Assembly (NCBI RefSeq): GCF_003473485.1
Contig: NC_053044.1
Span: 57,266,091 to 57,330,090, forward strand
Length of the DNA: 64,000 nucleotides
Direction: 5' to 3'
Source of the DNA: Medicago truncatula
Lineage: Eukaryota > Streptophyta > Magnoliopsida > Fabales > Fabaceae
In this document: piece after piece, positions 11,388 through 25,319 of the stretch
How the letters are laid out: each line of letters opens with the position of its first letter
Numbering within the stretch: position 1 is the stretch's first letter
The notes under the pieces: generated by a model
The model's database searches: none
Seen by the model: the letters and a program-made list of their open reading frames with translations, nothing else
Told to the model about the DNA's origin: nothing
Translations under genes and position numbers: made by a program

Positions 11388-14300
11388 ATGGCGGCGAGTT
11401 CTAGAGGCTTCTTCGATTTCAAGCTCAGAGTAACGCCGCAACTCAATCACTTCCCGGAGTTATGCCGGAGAAAGCGAAGAAAGCTGTGCTTCGATGCTCA
11501 ACGAGTTCCACTCGGTAATCTCAAATTTCATTGCTGTTGTTCCGACTCTGTTACTCCAATTCGAAGAACCAGTGGAGCAGGCAACGGCGGTGACAAAATT
11601 GAGGAACGGAGATTCGATCCAAAGAAAAATTCTCACATTCATAGAGTTAGGACTCAAGCTACTCCTCCTGCTGCAATGCCTTTCGCTTCTCCACCGTATG
11701 TTTATCTTTGTTCTAATCAATTTTATATTTCACGCCTTCAATTTCATTTTCATAACTAAAATCCCTTTGTTGATGTGAAATTAAAATCCAATTTAATATT
11801 CAAATGAAATAATACTATGAATGTCTGGTTTTGGTGTGATTCTAGATCTCTAGTCTGAACGCGTTTGTTCACTTTCATTTCCTGTTCAAATGTGTTAACG
11901 GTGTTCTGAACTCAGAATTATAATCTTCATGTGTTACTGATAACTTACTTGGTCCTATGAATCATGGATAGTAGAAAATAGCGGATTGTTAAAATTCTGC
12001 CGCTATCATGCAATGCTATAGCACGACTAAAGCAGCTATTTGACAACATTTTGTACTAAATAGCATATTGCAGAACAATAGCAGTTTGTCCAGTAGTAGT
12101 GGTATAGCGCAGCTATAGCCACTATTTAACAGTAACTTGTGGTAATTCCTTGTGGAGTGGATTGTATAACAGGAATGAAGTGAGATTACAAAGATAGTTA
12201 ATATGGATAAAGATGTCATGGTGCCAAAATGTTCGGACCTTTCCAGAGCAAGGAAGCACTAAGAATACTTTTCACTTTTTCCTTTTTCTTTATGCATATA
12301 TTCTTGGCTTAAATATGTATTTGATCCCTGCAAATAGGGGTCGCTTAAAAATTGGTCCTTGCATTCACTAATTCTTGCAAACAAACCCTGCAATTATTAA
12401 TCATTTAAAAATTGGTCCTTCTACTCAGTTAATTGCAGCCAGGTCATCTGTTTACTGACGTGGCGCTTTTAACCGGTCTCCACTTGACAGCTCAGCCATC
12501 TGGGCATGGGAATGGACGAAAATGCCCCTCTTACGTTGGCCTCACCTGAAGAGGGGAATTTTCGTCCATTCCCATGCCCAGATGGCTGAGCTGTCAGGTG
12601 GAGACCGGTTAAACAGCGCCACGTCAGTAAACAGATGACCTGGCTGCAATTAACTGGGTAGAAGGACCAATTTTTAAATGATTAATAATTGCAGGGTTTG
12701 TTTGCAAGGATTAGTGAATACAAGGACCAATTTTTAAGCGACCCCTATTTGCAGGGATCAAATACATATTTAAGCCTTTTTCTTTGCTGTTTGTGGAAGA
12801 AATTATATCATGAATGTTAATTAGCTTTTGTTTATACTTTTTACAACCTACATTAGCTGGAACTTTTTCTGAATGATTATGGTGCTTTATGCCATGATTG
12901 CCACAGGTCCATTCTGAAGCAGGAAAAATTCTTTCCTCGTTGCACACCGAGAAATTCCGGTCCTCAGTCACGTGACACCCCACCAAAAAGAGGTGGGTTA
13001 TCATTTTATAACTTTATCGTTTTTTATTTGCACCAAACATAAATGAAGGCTATTTTTCACTTGTTTATACGCAGACACTGGTATAGCAAATGAGAAGGAC
13101 TGGGGTATCAGTCTGTTAAATGAAAATGTTAATGAGTCCGGCACTAATGAAGATGGGAGTACATGGTACAGAGAAAACGGGGAAGAGCTGGGTGAAAACG
13201 GGTATAGATGTAGATGGACAAGAATGGGTGGTCAATCCCATGATGGTTCCTCGCAATGGAAAGAAACGGTATTTGTACTTTTAATGTTTGAATGTCCTTT
13301 TTGTTGGGGAAAAATCTACGTAAACAGTGTATGTTAAAGTGACTTTCTGAGCGAACTCTATCTTATTTCTTTTATCATACTTGGCTTAGTTATCAAATAT
13401 AACCTTGTTTGATGTGTGCAAATGATCCTTGTTTGCTTAAAGGCATCATTGTACTATAAATCTATAACGAAGGAGTGGACTTCTGTAACAAATAAAAAGG
13501 AGTGATCTTAATTACCAAATTGTAGATAGTAAAGATTTTAGTGCCGACTTTCTGTTAGGCTTAGATAGCGTCTTAGTATGCAGAGTATGCATTAATAAGG
13601 AGAGGATCATGGTGTGTTAGCACTTACTTACCTTGAAAGTATTGAGAACTACATTCAAACCGTTAGAGTTTGATTTTAACTCTTGAAGTGGCTCTTGATT
13701 AAAATTTCAGGTTTTCATGTAATTTATTTATGTACTTTTAATTGTTAACTTTTCCTTAGGTTAATAATAAAAAACGTGCTTTTTGGAAACCTTTGATTTG
13801 CTTTTTAATTTGTATAATTCATCTAGATAGTTATGGCGATGTCAAGTCTCATGCATTATCACAACTTATTTTTGAGTAAACCAAGGAGCTAATAATTCCA
13901 TTGACATGGCATCAGTTGTTTGTTCATATGTTTTTAGCATATCACTGTAACAACTTTTTGTAGCTGAATTAAATTAGGCATGATTTGAAGCATGTTAGGT
14001 TTGTGTTTTTTTTATAACCCCATCAAATGGCTTCCTAGGTGGATTTATTTTTAATATGATAGATTGACAGTATTCAGGACCCTATCAGTATCACACCCCA
14101 GGTGGATTCATTTAATTGGCTTTATTGATCTAATTGACAGTGGTGGGAGAAGAGCGACTGGACTGGATATAAGGAGCTAGGTATGTTACTTCCTTTATAT
14201 TTGATATAGAAGCATTACTGGAAGTACTTAACAATTCTTAGCGTGTTTCTGGGGCCAGTCAAATTACTTCTGGGCAGAAATACATGATTGTTTTATCCTA

Positions 14301-17300
14301 AAGATACTTCAAGGGGCTCAAACTTACCTTTGTACCCTTGCTCAAACATGCTGTTTGTACATTTAACATAAATCTGTAGATTTATTGCGACGACTAATTT
14401 TTAACAACATTCGGTTGATCTATGGTTATGTCTACATAAAAAAAAAATGTTTCTTCATATTGCCTGCTAATATCTACAATTCTTTAGCACCTGCAGGAAT
14501 TTTTAAAATCTATGTCAAGTGAAATGAATCAATTTCTATGACTGCATGATCGTAACACAGACAGAGTCTAAATAAATAAATAAAGTGATATAAAAAAATC
14601 TTCCCACTAAAGTTATGGGATGGCTGAGCTAAAATTTCATACACTATCCTAATCTGTCACACTGTTGATAAGCAAATAATGCTGCTAGCATGTCATTCAA
14701 AGTTTTTCTTCACATTGCCCCTGTTTCATGCTTTATCATCCAAGTTTATTAAACCATTGCCTGATTCAACTACCATTATCATCTAATGGTGTAATTGATT
14801 GAAGAAATACTGAGTAGCAGGGTTTTTTGTCGTGATTTTTTGAACTCTTGAATAACCTAACCTGTGGATGCATGTGATTAATTTTGTAAGTTCTCGTAGG
14901 TGTGGAGAAATCCGGCAGAAATTCTGAAGGGGATTCTTGGTGGGAAACATGGCAAGAAAATCTTCATCAAGATGAATGGAGGTCACTCCTTTATTTCTCT
15001 GTTTGTTGTGAATAAGTAAACCCCACGAATTCTTTACACAACTTCTTTTTTTCTCGTTTCAATTTGCAGTAACATAGCAAGAATAGAGAGGAGTGCACAA
15101 AAACAAGCAAAATCAGGAACCGAAAATGCTGGGTGGTATGAGAAATGGTAAGTTGATGTATGATGTATCTTACAGAACAAAAGCTGGTATCTCTATGCAT
15201 TATTAATGGATCAAATGCATTTATATTTTAGAATTTCTGACTGTTCAATTTACTTAGGTGGGAAAAATATGATGCTAAAGGCTGGACTGAAAAGGGGGCA
15301 CACAAGTATGGTAGACTGAATGAACAATCCTGGTGGGAAAAGTGGGGAGAGAATTATGACGGAAGAGGGTCTGTTCTCAAATGGTATGTATTATAGCTTA
15401 GATAATTCATTTGTTTTACCAACAATTGTCCACATGTGTAGACGTGAGCATCATATAGATGAACAACTTTCAGCTCAACGGTGGATTTTGTGAAATTTTA
15501 TCCGACAAAATCTTATTTGATTTATGTTTATTTCAATGGTACTATGCTTACAGATGTTGAATTATAATATTATTTCCTACACCTTGACCTCGGTTTTCTT
15601 TTCTATTTTTATTTTTAGTTTGCTACCCTTGTTCTCTCATTGTTTTTGTCTCCTAAATAATTTTTATTTTCCTGTTAATTATTTTTTGGATACAAGGGGA
15701 TTGTTTTGCAGTTTATCATAATGTTTAACAAGAAAGAGTTCCTTTTGTTCTAGTGCTGAATTATAACTTCTCGGTGCTTTCTTTTCATTGCTTACACTTC
15801 CGCAGGACAGATAAATGGGCCGAAACTGAACTTGGAACAAAATGGGGAGACAAGTGGGAGGAGCGGTTCTTTAAAGGCATAGGTTCGCGTCATGGGGAAA
15901 CTTGGCATGTATCTCCTAGCAGTGAACGTATGTTATATTTACTTATAAAGTCGTCTTTCACATTTATTTCATATTTGGTTGTTCCCATGCAATAACCAAA
16001 AGCCATGTCTGTCTGTTTCATTATTGTTGTCAGAGTGCACCCAATGATGTAGTCTTGGAGGTTTCATTTCGTTTAAAGCTTGAGTCTTTGTCTTCCCGTA
16101 GAAATAATAAAATATTAGCATGCATTACCTGTAACCTTTCTTTAAGGTGTTAATCATGTATCTCATGACTCTGAGTAGTTGGACTTGCCTTTGTCCCAAC
16201 TAACAAGGTCCATAAAATGGGCTTCTCTTATTGATTCAGCCCTCCAGCATTCTGGGTTTCCTCCTGTAAGTCTATGTTCAAGTAGGAGTGGCTGTGTTGA
16301 TCTGCCTGCCTTGTCCTCTCTCTACCCCCTTATACATGACTGTTACATGGTTTTCACTCTTCAACATAATCATATGTCTTTTATTTTTTTTAAATCCAAT
16401 GCTATTTTCATCCTTTTCTCAGGTTGGTCAAGAACTTGGGGAGAAGAGCACTTTGGAAATGGGTATGGAATCAAAGCTTCCATAAACTGATTAGTTTATT
16501 TATTTGTGATGAGCTTAAAAATGATTTGCATTATTGAATAGATCTGTATGACTGTATCCAATGTCTCGGTTTTGAACCACTTTCTCAAAATGCTTTGTTG
16601 AAATGTTACGTCTCTATTACGCTTGCTAACTGGATCAGCCTTTGCCTGCAACAGGAAAGTCCATAAGTATGGAAATAGCACCACTGGTGAGAGCTGGGAT
16701 ATAGTTGTAGATGAAGATACATATTATGAGTAAGGATATTCTTTTCTGCATCCCACAAATCTACTGCATTTTCATGTCTCTATTTGCCTATTTTCTAAGT
16801 CATGGGGTATCGCCATGTTTTGAGTGCGAGACTGATCTCTACCAGGGTTTGTTGACTTACCTTGATGAGTGAAAAATACTTGGGTGGTCAACAGCCTCAA
16901 CTAAAAATTATTTAGGCACGAGCACACAAAATATACATCATTTAATTCTTTCTTATTGTACTTTTTTTTTTGTGTGTGGCTAAGTCTTGTGGCCACGGTC
17001 AGAGGACTTTCTCCTGATCACAAGGTGATTCTAGTCTAGTTATATGTGGAAAAAGAGCCTCTAAAGTGAACATGTAAAGGGCATGTAACGTAATTAAAAT
17101 CTATATGGTGCATGGGTACTCCTAAATGCTTTGTGTACCTGTACTTGGTACATATTCAGCACCGGTAAATGTTTGGTACACTAGCATGAATACAATTCTT
17201 ATTTTGTCTTTAATTCAATTAAGAATAAAGTTGAGGCTGGTTACATTTACATCATAGCTATATGCCTATATTAATATTCATGTTAACTTTGATTGTTTCT

Positions 17301-17473
17301 CATGAAGGGCCGAACCTCATTATGGATGGGCGGATGTGGTGGGTGATTCAAGCCAATTACTCTCAATTGAGCATTTGGAGAGGCCACCTGGTGTCTTCCC
17401 CAATTTAGATTTTGTTTCACCTCCATCACCAAAAGCAGATGACTTGCCAGATGATTTGCCCTCATCACAGTGA
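11388..17473 (+). CDS. ESV1: EARLY STARVATION 1, tryptophan-rich starch-granule protein of the plastid
   Basis: Eleven exons: 11388-11695, 12907-12992, 13075-13268, 14141-14180, 14900-14981, 15070-15147, 15258-15383, 15806-15927, 16423-16462, 16655-16729, 17308-17473; 438 aa. The N terminus (MAASSRGFFDFKLRV, rich in basic and hydroxyl residues) looks like a plastid transit peptide. From about residue 135 the protein is built from Trp/Glu/Gly repeats: WWEKSDWTGYKELG, SWWETWQENLH, WYEKWWEKYDAKGW, SWWEKWGENYDGRG, TKWGDKWEERFF, WSRTWGEEHFG. It ends with a Pro-rich tail (ERPPGVFPNLDF). ESV1 and its longer paralogue LESV bind glucans and organise the starch granule, controlling its turnover (family knowledge). 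The length fits ESV1 (about 430 aa) better than LESV (about 580 aa). Intron 1 carries a 471-bp hairpin MITE. Confidence 0.88.
12306..12776. mobile_element. 471-bp hairpin MITE (Mutator-like ends) in ESV1 intron 1
   Basis: Nearly the whole element is one inverted repeat. GGCTTAAATATGTATTTGAT at the left pairs with its complement ending in TTTAAGCC at the right. The arms are about 225 bp each with few mismatches, and the ~16-base centre lies near 12535-12550. The GGCTTAAA terminus is like legume Mutator-type MITEs. A 9-bp TTTTTCTTT lies right of the element and also at 12283-12291, 14 bp short of the left end, so a target duplication is not proven. Confidence 0.8.
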
Positions 17474-18468
17474 AAATTTGATGTACAATCACCATCGTCT
17501 ATTTTGTTTAATTTTAGAGTAATCATATCATTAAGGGGAACTCCTTTTTTGAAAGATATATATTGTAGATTAATCATTTTATTCATTCTTTCCATCGTAA
17601 TTAGTTTTCCATTTACTTTAGATTAAACATGGCTTGAAATTTTATGATTTTCATTTTAAGAAAGGCAAATCAATTGCATGACAAGTTATGACACAATCCA
17701 ATCAAACCACCAAACCAGCTGCCCCTTCAGATCCGGTATCCCTATTTCCTTACCCAAAGACATGGACCACTCAGAATTTAGCGAATAACCTCTTCTTCAG
17801 TTATAGCTGTTTTCGCCAACTGCTCTAAACAAAGAACTCAAAAGAGTCGATAGACTCTCGCAGACACCAGTCACTGATTCAATTTGTAGACTGTAAAATC
17901 TACTTACCATTTTGATCAGCAGTATAAAACTAGTTATGTGATTTTATTAAAAGACTGCTGCTACGTTAACTTCGGACACAAAAACTTAACTTGGCATTCA
18001 GTTGCTTCTATATAAGTAAGTTGACAACAACAATCTCAAAGATAGATATGAACAAAAGTGTATTGAAATGATTTTCCTCAACGAAAATATACAGATTTTC
18101 CTACTTCCTAGCGAACTCGATTTTGTATGCGGCTAGATGTCAAATGGCTGTCCTCCCATTCCACTCATTGCTAACTTCTGATCACCTCTTTCCAGATTTA
18201 ATTACAAGTCCAAACACCCACAAAATTTAGCAACAAACCGAGGCCATTATGCTCTTAAAAATGCACAAATTGTTTGTATGATTAAAATTTTCAAGATGTC
18301 TTCATACTATATCCACTTCAAGTTCAGCTCAGCCAGTGTTGAGAAATATATGTGCTTTTTCTGTTCGGGATCTGTGCTTTATTAGCAACTTTAAAATCAA
18401 GCAGTAGCTGCTTAAGGGGTTATGACGAATGAGACAACAGGTAGTCAGCACTGAATACTGCAGCTTCA
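17474..18468. other. convergent intergenic region between ESV1 and the O-fucosyltransferase
   Basis: Contains the two 3' UTRs, for example AATAAA-like and TTTATT-like motifs near 18376. No other coding signal or repeat was recognised. Confidence 0.5.
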
Positions 18469-21400
18469 CTAGTCTGATATAATTTCCTCCAACTCTGGAT
18501 CCTCAAAGTTCAGAGATTCATAGTCTGACATTGTTTCATTGAACATATCCCTATCTGTAAGATCATTCTGATCATCATCGTCATCATTATCATTATCCTC
18601 GTCATTATCATCAACATCCACCTCATCATTTGCTACAAATTTTTTGGTTGACTTGTCCCTTGAAAATTTTCTAGATCCAGAATTTTTGTCCAATTTGGCC
18701 ACAGAATCTTCACATATGCAAGTAGATGGATTCTCATGGAACCCGCCTCTACCAGGTCTAACCTCCTTTGGCTCCCCCATGAAGCCTTTCTGGAAAGTAC
18801 GAACACTGGAAGCAAAAACATCCCAAGTCGAGTTACTTCTGTTCAAGAACAATCTGTAGAGTTTTTTAGCATTTGGACGAATGGTTGGTTTGTGACCAAA
18901 GTATCTCCTATAAGAAAGTGTACAGAAAGCTAATTAGTAAGTGTAGATATCAGTGACGGGTGACCAACAGAAAGTGAAAATAAACATTCAAATGAAGTAG
19001 AGCATACCTTCGTCCGGCTAATATTTTAGCCATGTTACCATTGTTATTGGTGACAAACACGTCGCTTTCATCACAAACAATAAAATCAAGGGCAGCCATG
19101 CGAGAAGAAAATGAAGAAAATGGTTCTAGTTCCTCCTTGGTAGCAATGGTTTCTTTTGAATGGAAATTAGGGAATAATGCTTTGAGAGGTGCCAATGTTT
19201 CATCTCCTCTATATACTTCCCCAGATGCAACATAAATATGAACATCAGAACCATACCCCAATGCTCGTAGCATTAGACCGACTTCTTCTGGGGTTAACGG
19301 ACATCTTCCCTGCCTCCTGGCCCTATCAGGATTGCTTTTCTGCATATCAATATACTTCATATTATTCATATTCTCTTTTTTAAACAGTTTTCTCATGCAA
19401 ACATAATTAGGTGAAATATTCTCTATCAAATAATGCCTATTTACTTGGAATCCAGCCACAAGCAGGGTTAAAGACCATTAAAATGTTAAAAACCATTGCT
19501 GATATTCATTTAATGAAAAATGTAGTTAGGTTTATATGCACTGTCATTATAAAAGAAATTGATGCCATATGGTTTTGCATAAGTAATCAAGCATAGAAAA
19601 ATATTGTCTAATAGTGAATAAGTGATTACATTTTTTTATATCTCTTAATAAATTATTGTTGGTAGTAAAAAATAACATGCAAGCCTTACATGTAGTGTCT
19701 TCCATCTCCTCCTTATTGCGCCCAGTTCCTTATGTTCCTTCTCTCCTCCACCATAGTCACATCCAGAAAATGCAAGCATATCAGGTTCAAATCTGTAGCA
19801 GAAAGAAGAAGTGGATCAAACTTAGAAACTACTCAATTGTTATCTATTACTCTCCCTAATAGGATCTATACAAGTGTAGAAGCCATTGTTTGCTGTCCGA
19901 ATAAAATCAACAGTACCAACTACCAAGTGCAGTCTATAATATGGACCTAGTCTAAATACGAAGGTCTCAGACTCTCAAACTTTAGTCCAAGACTAAAACC
20001 TTAAAATTAGGTATCCTCTTTACCATTTTTCTTTGTTTCAAATTGTTTGTCTCTTATAATACTAATAAAACATTTATTATTCTTTTCCACTATCATACCC
20101 TTATTAATTTCATTTTTTTTAATAAGCCAAACTAACCCAACGAAATTGGCACCAGAGAGAATTGAACCTAAGACCTTGAGAGGAGCACACTCCAAGGTCC
20201 CAAGCCAACATCACCAGGACAACCCAAGTGGGTTCCCTTATTTAATGCATTTCAATCATCTAACAACTCTATTGATAAGGGTGTTTTAGTAAATAAAACA
20301 TTATACCATGAAAATCAACACTACTAATCATTTCCTTAATTCTCGTGTAAAACTAAGAACACCTAATTTGAGACAGACAGAGTAAGAGACAAATGAACAA
20401 GTAGAAACAATTTAAAAACATAATACGTGACGGGTTGTGTTCAATCTCCAATCAAAATATATCTAAAGGAAAGAATTCTCCGCAATCACGCAGTTAAGAC
20501 ATCAGTGAACGTTCAATTAAGATCGGACAGTTTAGATCCAAATTTAGTATTTTATATTAAAATATTAAAATTAAAATCTAAATTTTCTAGAATATATCCA
20601 ACCTTGATCAAATTTCCATTGATATTCCGATCGTGTGAACACGGGATCCATCCAAATTCATCCCCAATCCATCTAAAACCCAATTTACATTCTCCCGTTG
20701 GGATTTGACAACAAAAGCTGTATAATTGAAAAGGAAAAAAGTGTCCAAATCAGACAAAAAAGCCAGATATATTCAAGAGTTGTTGGCTAAAGCACAAACT
20801 TCTCCAAGCTAAAGCTGCTGTTTCATCTACAATGATCAGTGGCTATAATGTCAATTTCTGTTTCAGCCTCTAGAGAATCATTGGAAAGTAGTACGGAGAT
20901 ATTTTAGAAATTTACAAGGCACTGATAGTCATGGTCTTGATCTTAAACCTTCTGTTCCAAGCAAAAATTAGCCATAACAGCCTATTGTGATGCAGATTGG
21001 GAAGCTAACCAAGATGATATAAGGTCTTGGTTTCTTGGTGTTCTAAGAAACAACCTCAGATGGCTATATCTAGTGCAGAGGCTAAATCGAGTAGCCAGGC
21101 AGCAACAGCGGCAGAAATTCTATGGATACACTCCCTATTAAATGAATTGAAAGTGCCTTTTGACATCCCTCATATCTTATGCGACAGTCTCGGGACTGTA
21201 ACATTAGTACAATCCTATTTTATATGCTTGAACAAAACATGTGGAGCTTGATATCTTTTTGTAAGATAGAAAGTTCTTAACAAGAATCTTGAGGCGTGAC
21301 ATCCCTGCGGAAGACCAGCTGGCTGATATTTTAACCAATGCTCTCTCTACTCAAAGATTTCTCTTCCTCAGAGACCCTCGATTTATACTACTCCTTGGCT

Positions 21401-24400
21401 CACCTACTATCACATTTGAGGGGGAAGGCAAGTTTAGTTTTTATTTATCCTTTATTGTGCATTACTAGTTTGTTTTCCGTGTGTAATTTGATAGCAGGCC
21501 AGTTATAAATATAGCATGCATTTGGAGGAATGGAGGAATAAGAAAGAAATTGGCAGTTATAAGTATTCATGTTAATGTATGTAACTGAATCATTGAAATA
21601 TAATGTCCATTAGCGTGTGAAGATTAGAAAGGAAAAAGATAGAGAAAAACTGCAGGAACCGTATAAGATCTACGTTAGAGAAGATGCCAGGAACTCTAAT
21701 TTAACTTGGGAGTTGTAATTTTTTATTTTGAATGACAAATGTTAGTATGATAATTGTTATGTTGATACTTTTCTCCTTGCCAAGGCTAAAACCTTGGACC
21801 TTTAACTCCCCAACTCCTTTAATCCCTTACCTTACCTTGACCAATTGAGTTATTGAAACTTCAGTAGTGCATTGTGTACCATATATTGTAAACTTGTTCA
21901 TACTCATTTCCAACCTTTATTACAATTCTGTTTCACTTAATATGATCATTCTGATTACATTGCCACTGTAGTAAAGGCTGAAAATAAGCAAGAACAAATT
22001 TATAGTATTTGGAACACAATGCACTGCTGAATCTAGAATGAAGATTACAAGTCAAACTCAAGTTATTATCAATAAAATTTAGAGCTATTATTAATTTCTC
22101 TCCTCCTTTTATCTAAAGGGGCACAACTTCAACAGGTTGATTTAATTTCAGCTGCCTTATAGTTCCCTATCTAGACAAAAAAAAAAAAAAAATCAGCACA
22201 AGGGCATTGGAGCAGTCGTGTATTTCCACTTATCCAATTTGAGTTATATTACTTGTAAATGATGTTAAACAAAATTGTAGTCCCCCAAGAAAATGAACAT
22301 TCACGTGTTTCATATTTGTGCAGATAAAATGAATATCTTAGTGGTATGCTTAACAGGCAAATGTAATGAGGATACCAGCATGAAAGTAAGAATTGAACCC
22401 AGTTTTGATAAGTATTTGTACATGAGCAAATTTTTAAAAAGGACATTGATCAACATATATGGATACTAATACTACATTATAGTTTTAGTGGTTACCAAAT
22501 TGATGAACCTGATTGATAAGATTACCTGGGAAAGTGAACTAAACAGGACAGACAAGCGTATAAAAGGGGCAAAAATCTAACAAACTACCTCAAATGCAGT
22601 GCAATGTAATGCTTCTTTCTCATCCTCATCCGTTGGACCAATTGTTGACCCATTTTTAGTATTGGATCGGTAAATCTTAGAGCATGGTAATTAACTCTAC
22701 ATCTCAATTTCTGATACTCAGTATCCAATTTGTTTGCAAGCCTGTAGTCAAACTTGTTGAGTTGAACAGCCTGCCATATAAATGAAGCAACAATATTAAA
22801 TATATTTCTTCATAATCTTGTTCAAATAGTTATTGATATACTAGATAAAGTGGTCAGAATTTAAAGTATTGATTACTTGTTTATTAAAAACAAAAAAGAG
22901 CCAGTTGGTACAGACTACAGCTTTCATTACTTCCAAAATTTTCCCAAAAAACTGTTGCAGTATCAAGCATACAAAACATCCTATTTTGATAACTGAAATC
23001 AGCCATTTTATAGAAACTAGGACGTAAAGTGGGTTAAATTTCGGGACTAGCTTTGAATATTTAATGATCATAGGGTATAGACTTTCTCAGTCATATTTAA
23101 AGATCAAAACGGTCTAAATTTTTATTAAGCAAATCATGGGGAAAAAATATGGATCTAGATCTTGCAAATAGTCCAATTATAAGATCACTTGGCAAATAGA
23201 AAAGGTTCAGAAAAGGTTTTAAATTTTTGGCAAAAGATGAGAGATATCCTATGGTTTTAAATTTTTGGCAAAAGATGAGATATCCTAGCTTGACTGAGAA
23301 GTTACTTTATGCACCACACATCGGGGTTAAAATTCATTAGACAGCCAATAGATCGGTAGCCTAATGAAGAAACCTGAAAAACTCATTATGCAGATGAATC
23401 ATCTAATCCATCTAAAATAAATTTACTATAACATCCATCACATAGAGATGGACTATAGTCCTTAAATGAAAAGCAGTTAAAATTTCCTACTAGTATTATA
23501 TAATATCTTCCGAGCGATAAAAAAAATCGAACTGAGAAACGAAGGCACCTCCTGCTTAAAATGGAAAACATAATAAGTTGTACAGCATATTAGCAGGACT
23601 AGTAATATTTTTGAGAAAATTAAAAAACTTACACGCTTTTTCACGAGTACAGGCAATATACGATTTATATAACATCTTTCACTGCATTTCCTTGGAACAC
23701 GCAGGCTGTATGCAGATAATGCTTTCCGACCCTTACTGCTTGGGAGTTGCTTGATAATTTTGACATCATTTGACAAATATGAGGCAAACCAATCAACATC
23801 AAAGATCTCTGAAAAGTTACTGCAAAAGGTAAAGTATGGCATTGTATCACAAACTAACAAACATCAATGAGAATTATAAACTTCAATATTTTAGTAGCTA
23901 AGTCAAATTACAATATGTCCTTTCTGCAAATTACCTAGAATCTTTCCAGTATGATCGCTGATCCAATTTTGGAACAACCAAAGTAGCATTCAAAATTCGC
24001 GCAACAACAACAGCATCTGTAATCTGCCATTTGTAAAAACAAAATGATTAACCATGATAGCTGAGTACCCATATAGTTTGCAAACAATAAGCACCAACAA
24101 CAGTCATTATATGCAGCAGTATACTATCCTGATTTGAATAGTAACTAAGCATAAAAGATTTACTGGTTTCAATACTCCAGATTTTGATGCAAAACTATTA
24201 ACTGAGATTTTCAACAATTAACAGAAAAGCCAAGCAGGTAGGATCTGAAAACATAAGGGATGCATCTCTTTAACAACAACAACCATGCCTTGTCCCACTA
24301 AGTGGGGTCAGCAGGATGCATCTCTTTCACAGATGCAAGCAATAAGATTCTCAACAAGATTTATGACATCCATGAGCACTAGACTCAAGAAAATGTGCCA

Positions 24401-25319
24401 ACTAATGCTCCATGATTATTTAATTACTATACGGCTCCAGCTCCAACAAATATAGTCCCTTTTCACATTGAATGTCACATTACTTAATTCAGCAAGAAAA
24501 GAACAAGTTAATTTTATTTGACAACCTTAATATAAGGCAAATCTGATTGAGGAAGCGTATGATTTTTTTAGTTCATTTCACATTTAATAAAATTAAATAA
24601 CCATATATGAAATCCATGCTTTGACTATAACCGTATTAATGATAATGAAATAGTCCAGAGAAAGTACCCCAGTTCTTTGTTGATTCAAGCCTCCACTAGT
24701 TGCAATCAACAAATACCGATTCGGTTTTGTAGCTGCTTCAGCGTCTGCAATTGAAAAGGCACAGTTATCCGTCATTTTCATACATATATTCATATACAAG
24801 ATCCAATAACAGAATCCAGAAATAGATTACGAACTTGGAAACTTGCTGCTGGCATTGCTGCAACCATAGAAGTGTTCCGAATTTCTGGAACTCCACACAT
24901 CGTGACTCAGCTTTCCTCCGTCTTTCTGATCAAAACAAAAGCAAACAATCAAGTAATCAAGATCCAATAACAAAATCATGAAATCTATACGAAACACAAT
25001 CGGAATCCAGAAAAGCCCTAACCGGAACACGGAACTCAAGTTTTTCAACCACTTCACTCCCTTTCTCGTTATACTGAAAAAACACAAAAATTATGAATTC
25101 ATGATCAATTATTGGATAAGAGTGAATGTCCAGAGAGATAGAGAGATTTACCGTGATGTGTTGGCGTCTCCGGTGCATATGATCGGAATCGATAGGAGAA
25201 GGAGCTAAGAAAGAAAGCATTGCGAAGAGAAAAAGTAGAGCGGCGGCGACGGCGGAAATCATCGGAATCATAAGACGGAAGCGTTGGTAAAAGTGGTGGC
25301 GCCGCCGCTGAACCGCCAT
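18469..25319 (-). CDS. GDP-fucose protein O-fucosyltransferase family protein
   Basis: Ten exons (minus): 25319-25152, 25073-25023, 24925-24835, 24744-24668, 24023-23935, 23819-23633, 22770-22589, 19792-19690, 19339-19008, 18907-18469; 572 aa. A basic N terminus (MAVQRRRHHF) is followed by a hydrophobic span at about 17-39, giving the type II topology usual for Golgi enzymes. Family signatures in order: RYLLIATSGGLNQQRTGITD, ARILNATLVVPKLD, FSEIFDVDWF, ALHLRFEPDMLAFSGC, PLTPEEVGLMLRALGY, IYVASGEVYRG, and ALDFIVCDESDVFVTNNNGN. The Arg in LRFEPDM and the DES-D motif match the donor-binding region of plant O-FucT (PF10250). An acidic Asp/Asn-rich tail follows about residue 515. The acceptor is unknown. 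Intron 7 (2.8 kb) holds a SINE and a Copia relic; intron 4 holds a SINE fragment. Confidence 0.93.
20098..20245 (-). mobile_element. SINE (minus) in intron 7 of the O-fucosyltransferase
   Basis: On the minus strand the element starts CCCACTTGGGTTGTCCTGG and carries AGGTTCAATTCTC (B-box-like). It ends in GCTTATTAAAAAAAA. An approximate direct repeat CCCTTATT flanks it (20098-20105 and about 20235-20242). The body is a common legume short element. Diverged promoter boxes suggest it is no longer mobile. Confidence 0.6.
20860..21430 (+). pseudogene. Ty1/copia relic: end of pol (RT tail and RNase H) plus polypurine tract
   Basis: Frame-shifted pieces read LQGTDSHGLDLKPS, AYCDADWEANQDD, SWCSKKQPQMAISSAEAKSS, ELKVPFDIPHILCDS and LADILTNALSTQRF. 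These are the order and motifs of the Copia RNase H domain. GAGGGGGAA at about 21418 fits a polypurine tract. The rest of the element was not found; it is a broken fragment on the strand opposite to the host gene, inside intron 7. Confidence 0.82.
24258..24327 (-). mobile_element. 5'-truncated Au-like SINE in intron 4 of the O-fucosyltransferase
   Basis: A 14-bp direct repeat GGATGCATCTCTTT (24258-24271 and 24314-24327) brackets only 42 bases. On the minus strand these read CCCCACTTAGTGGGACAAGG and end in TTGTTGTTGTT, the typical 3' end of Au SINEs. The 5' promoter part is absent, as in abortive reverse transcription. Confidence 0.8.

Noticed and set aside
16930..17060. Possible minus-strand SINE with poly-T border in ESV1 intron 10
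   Set aside because: No target duplication and no pol III boxes could be found.
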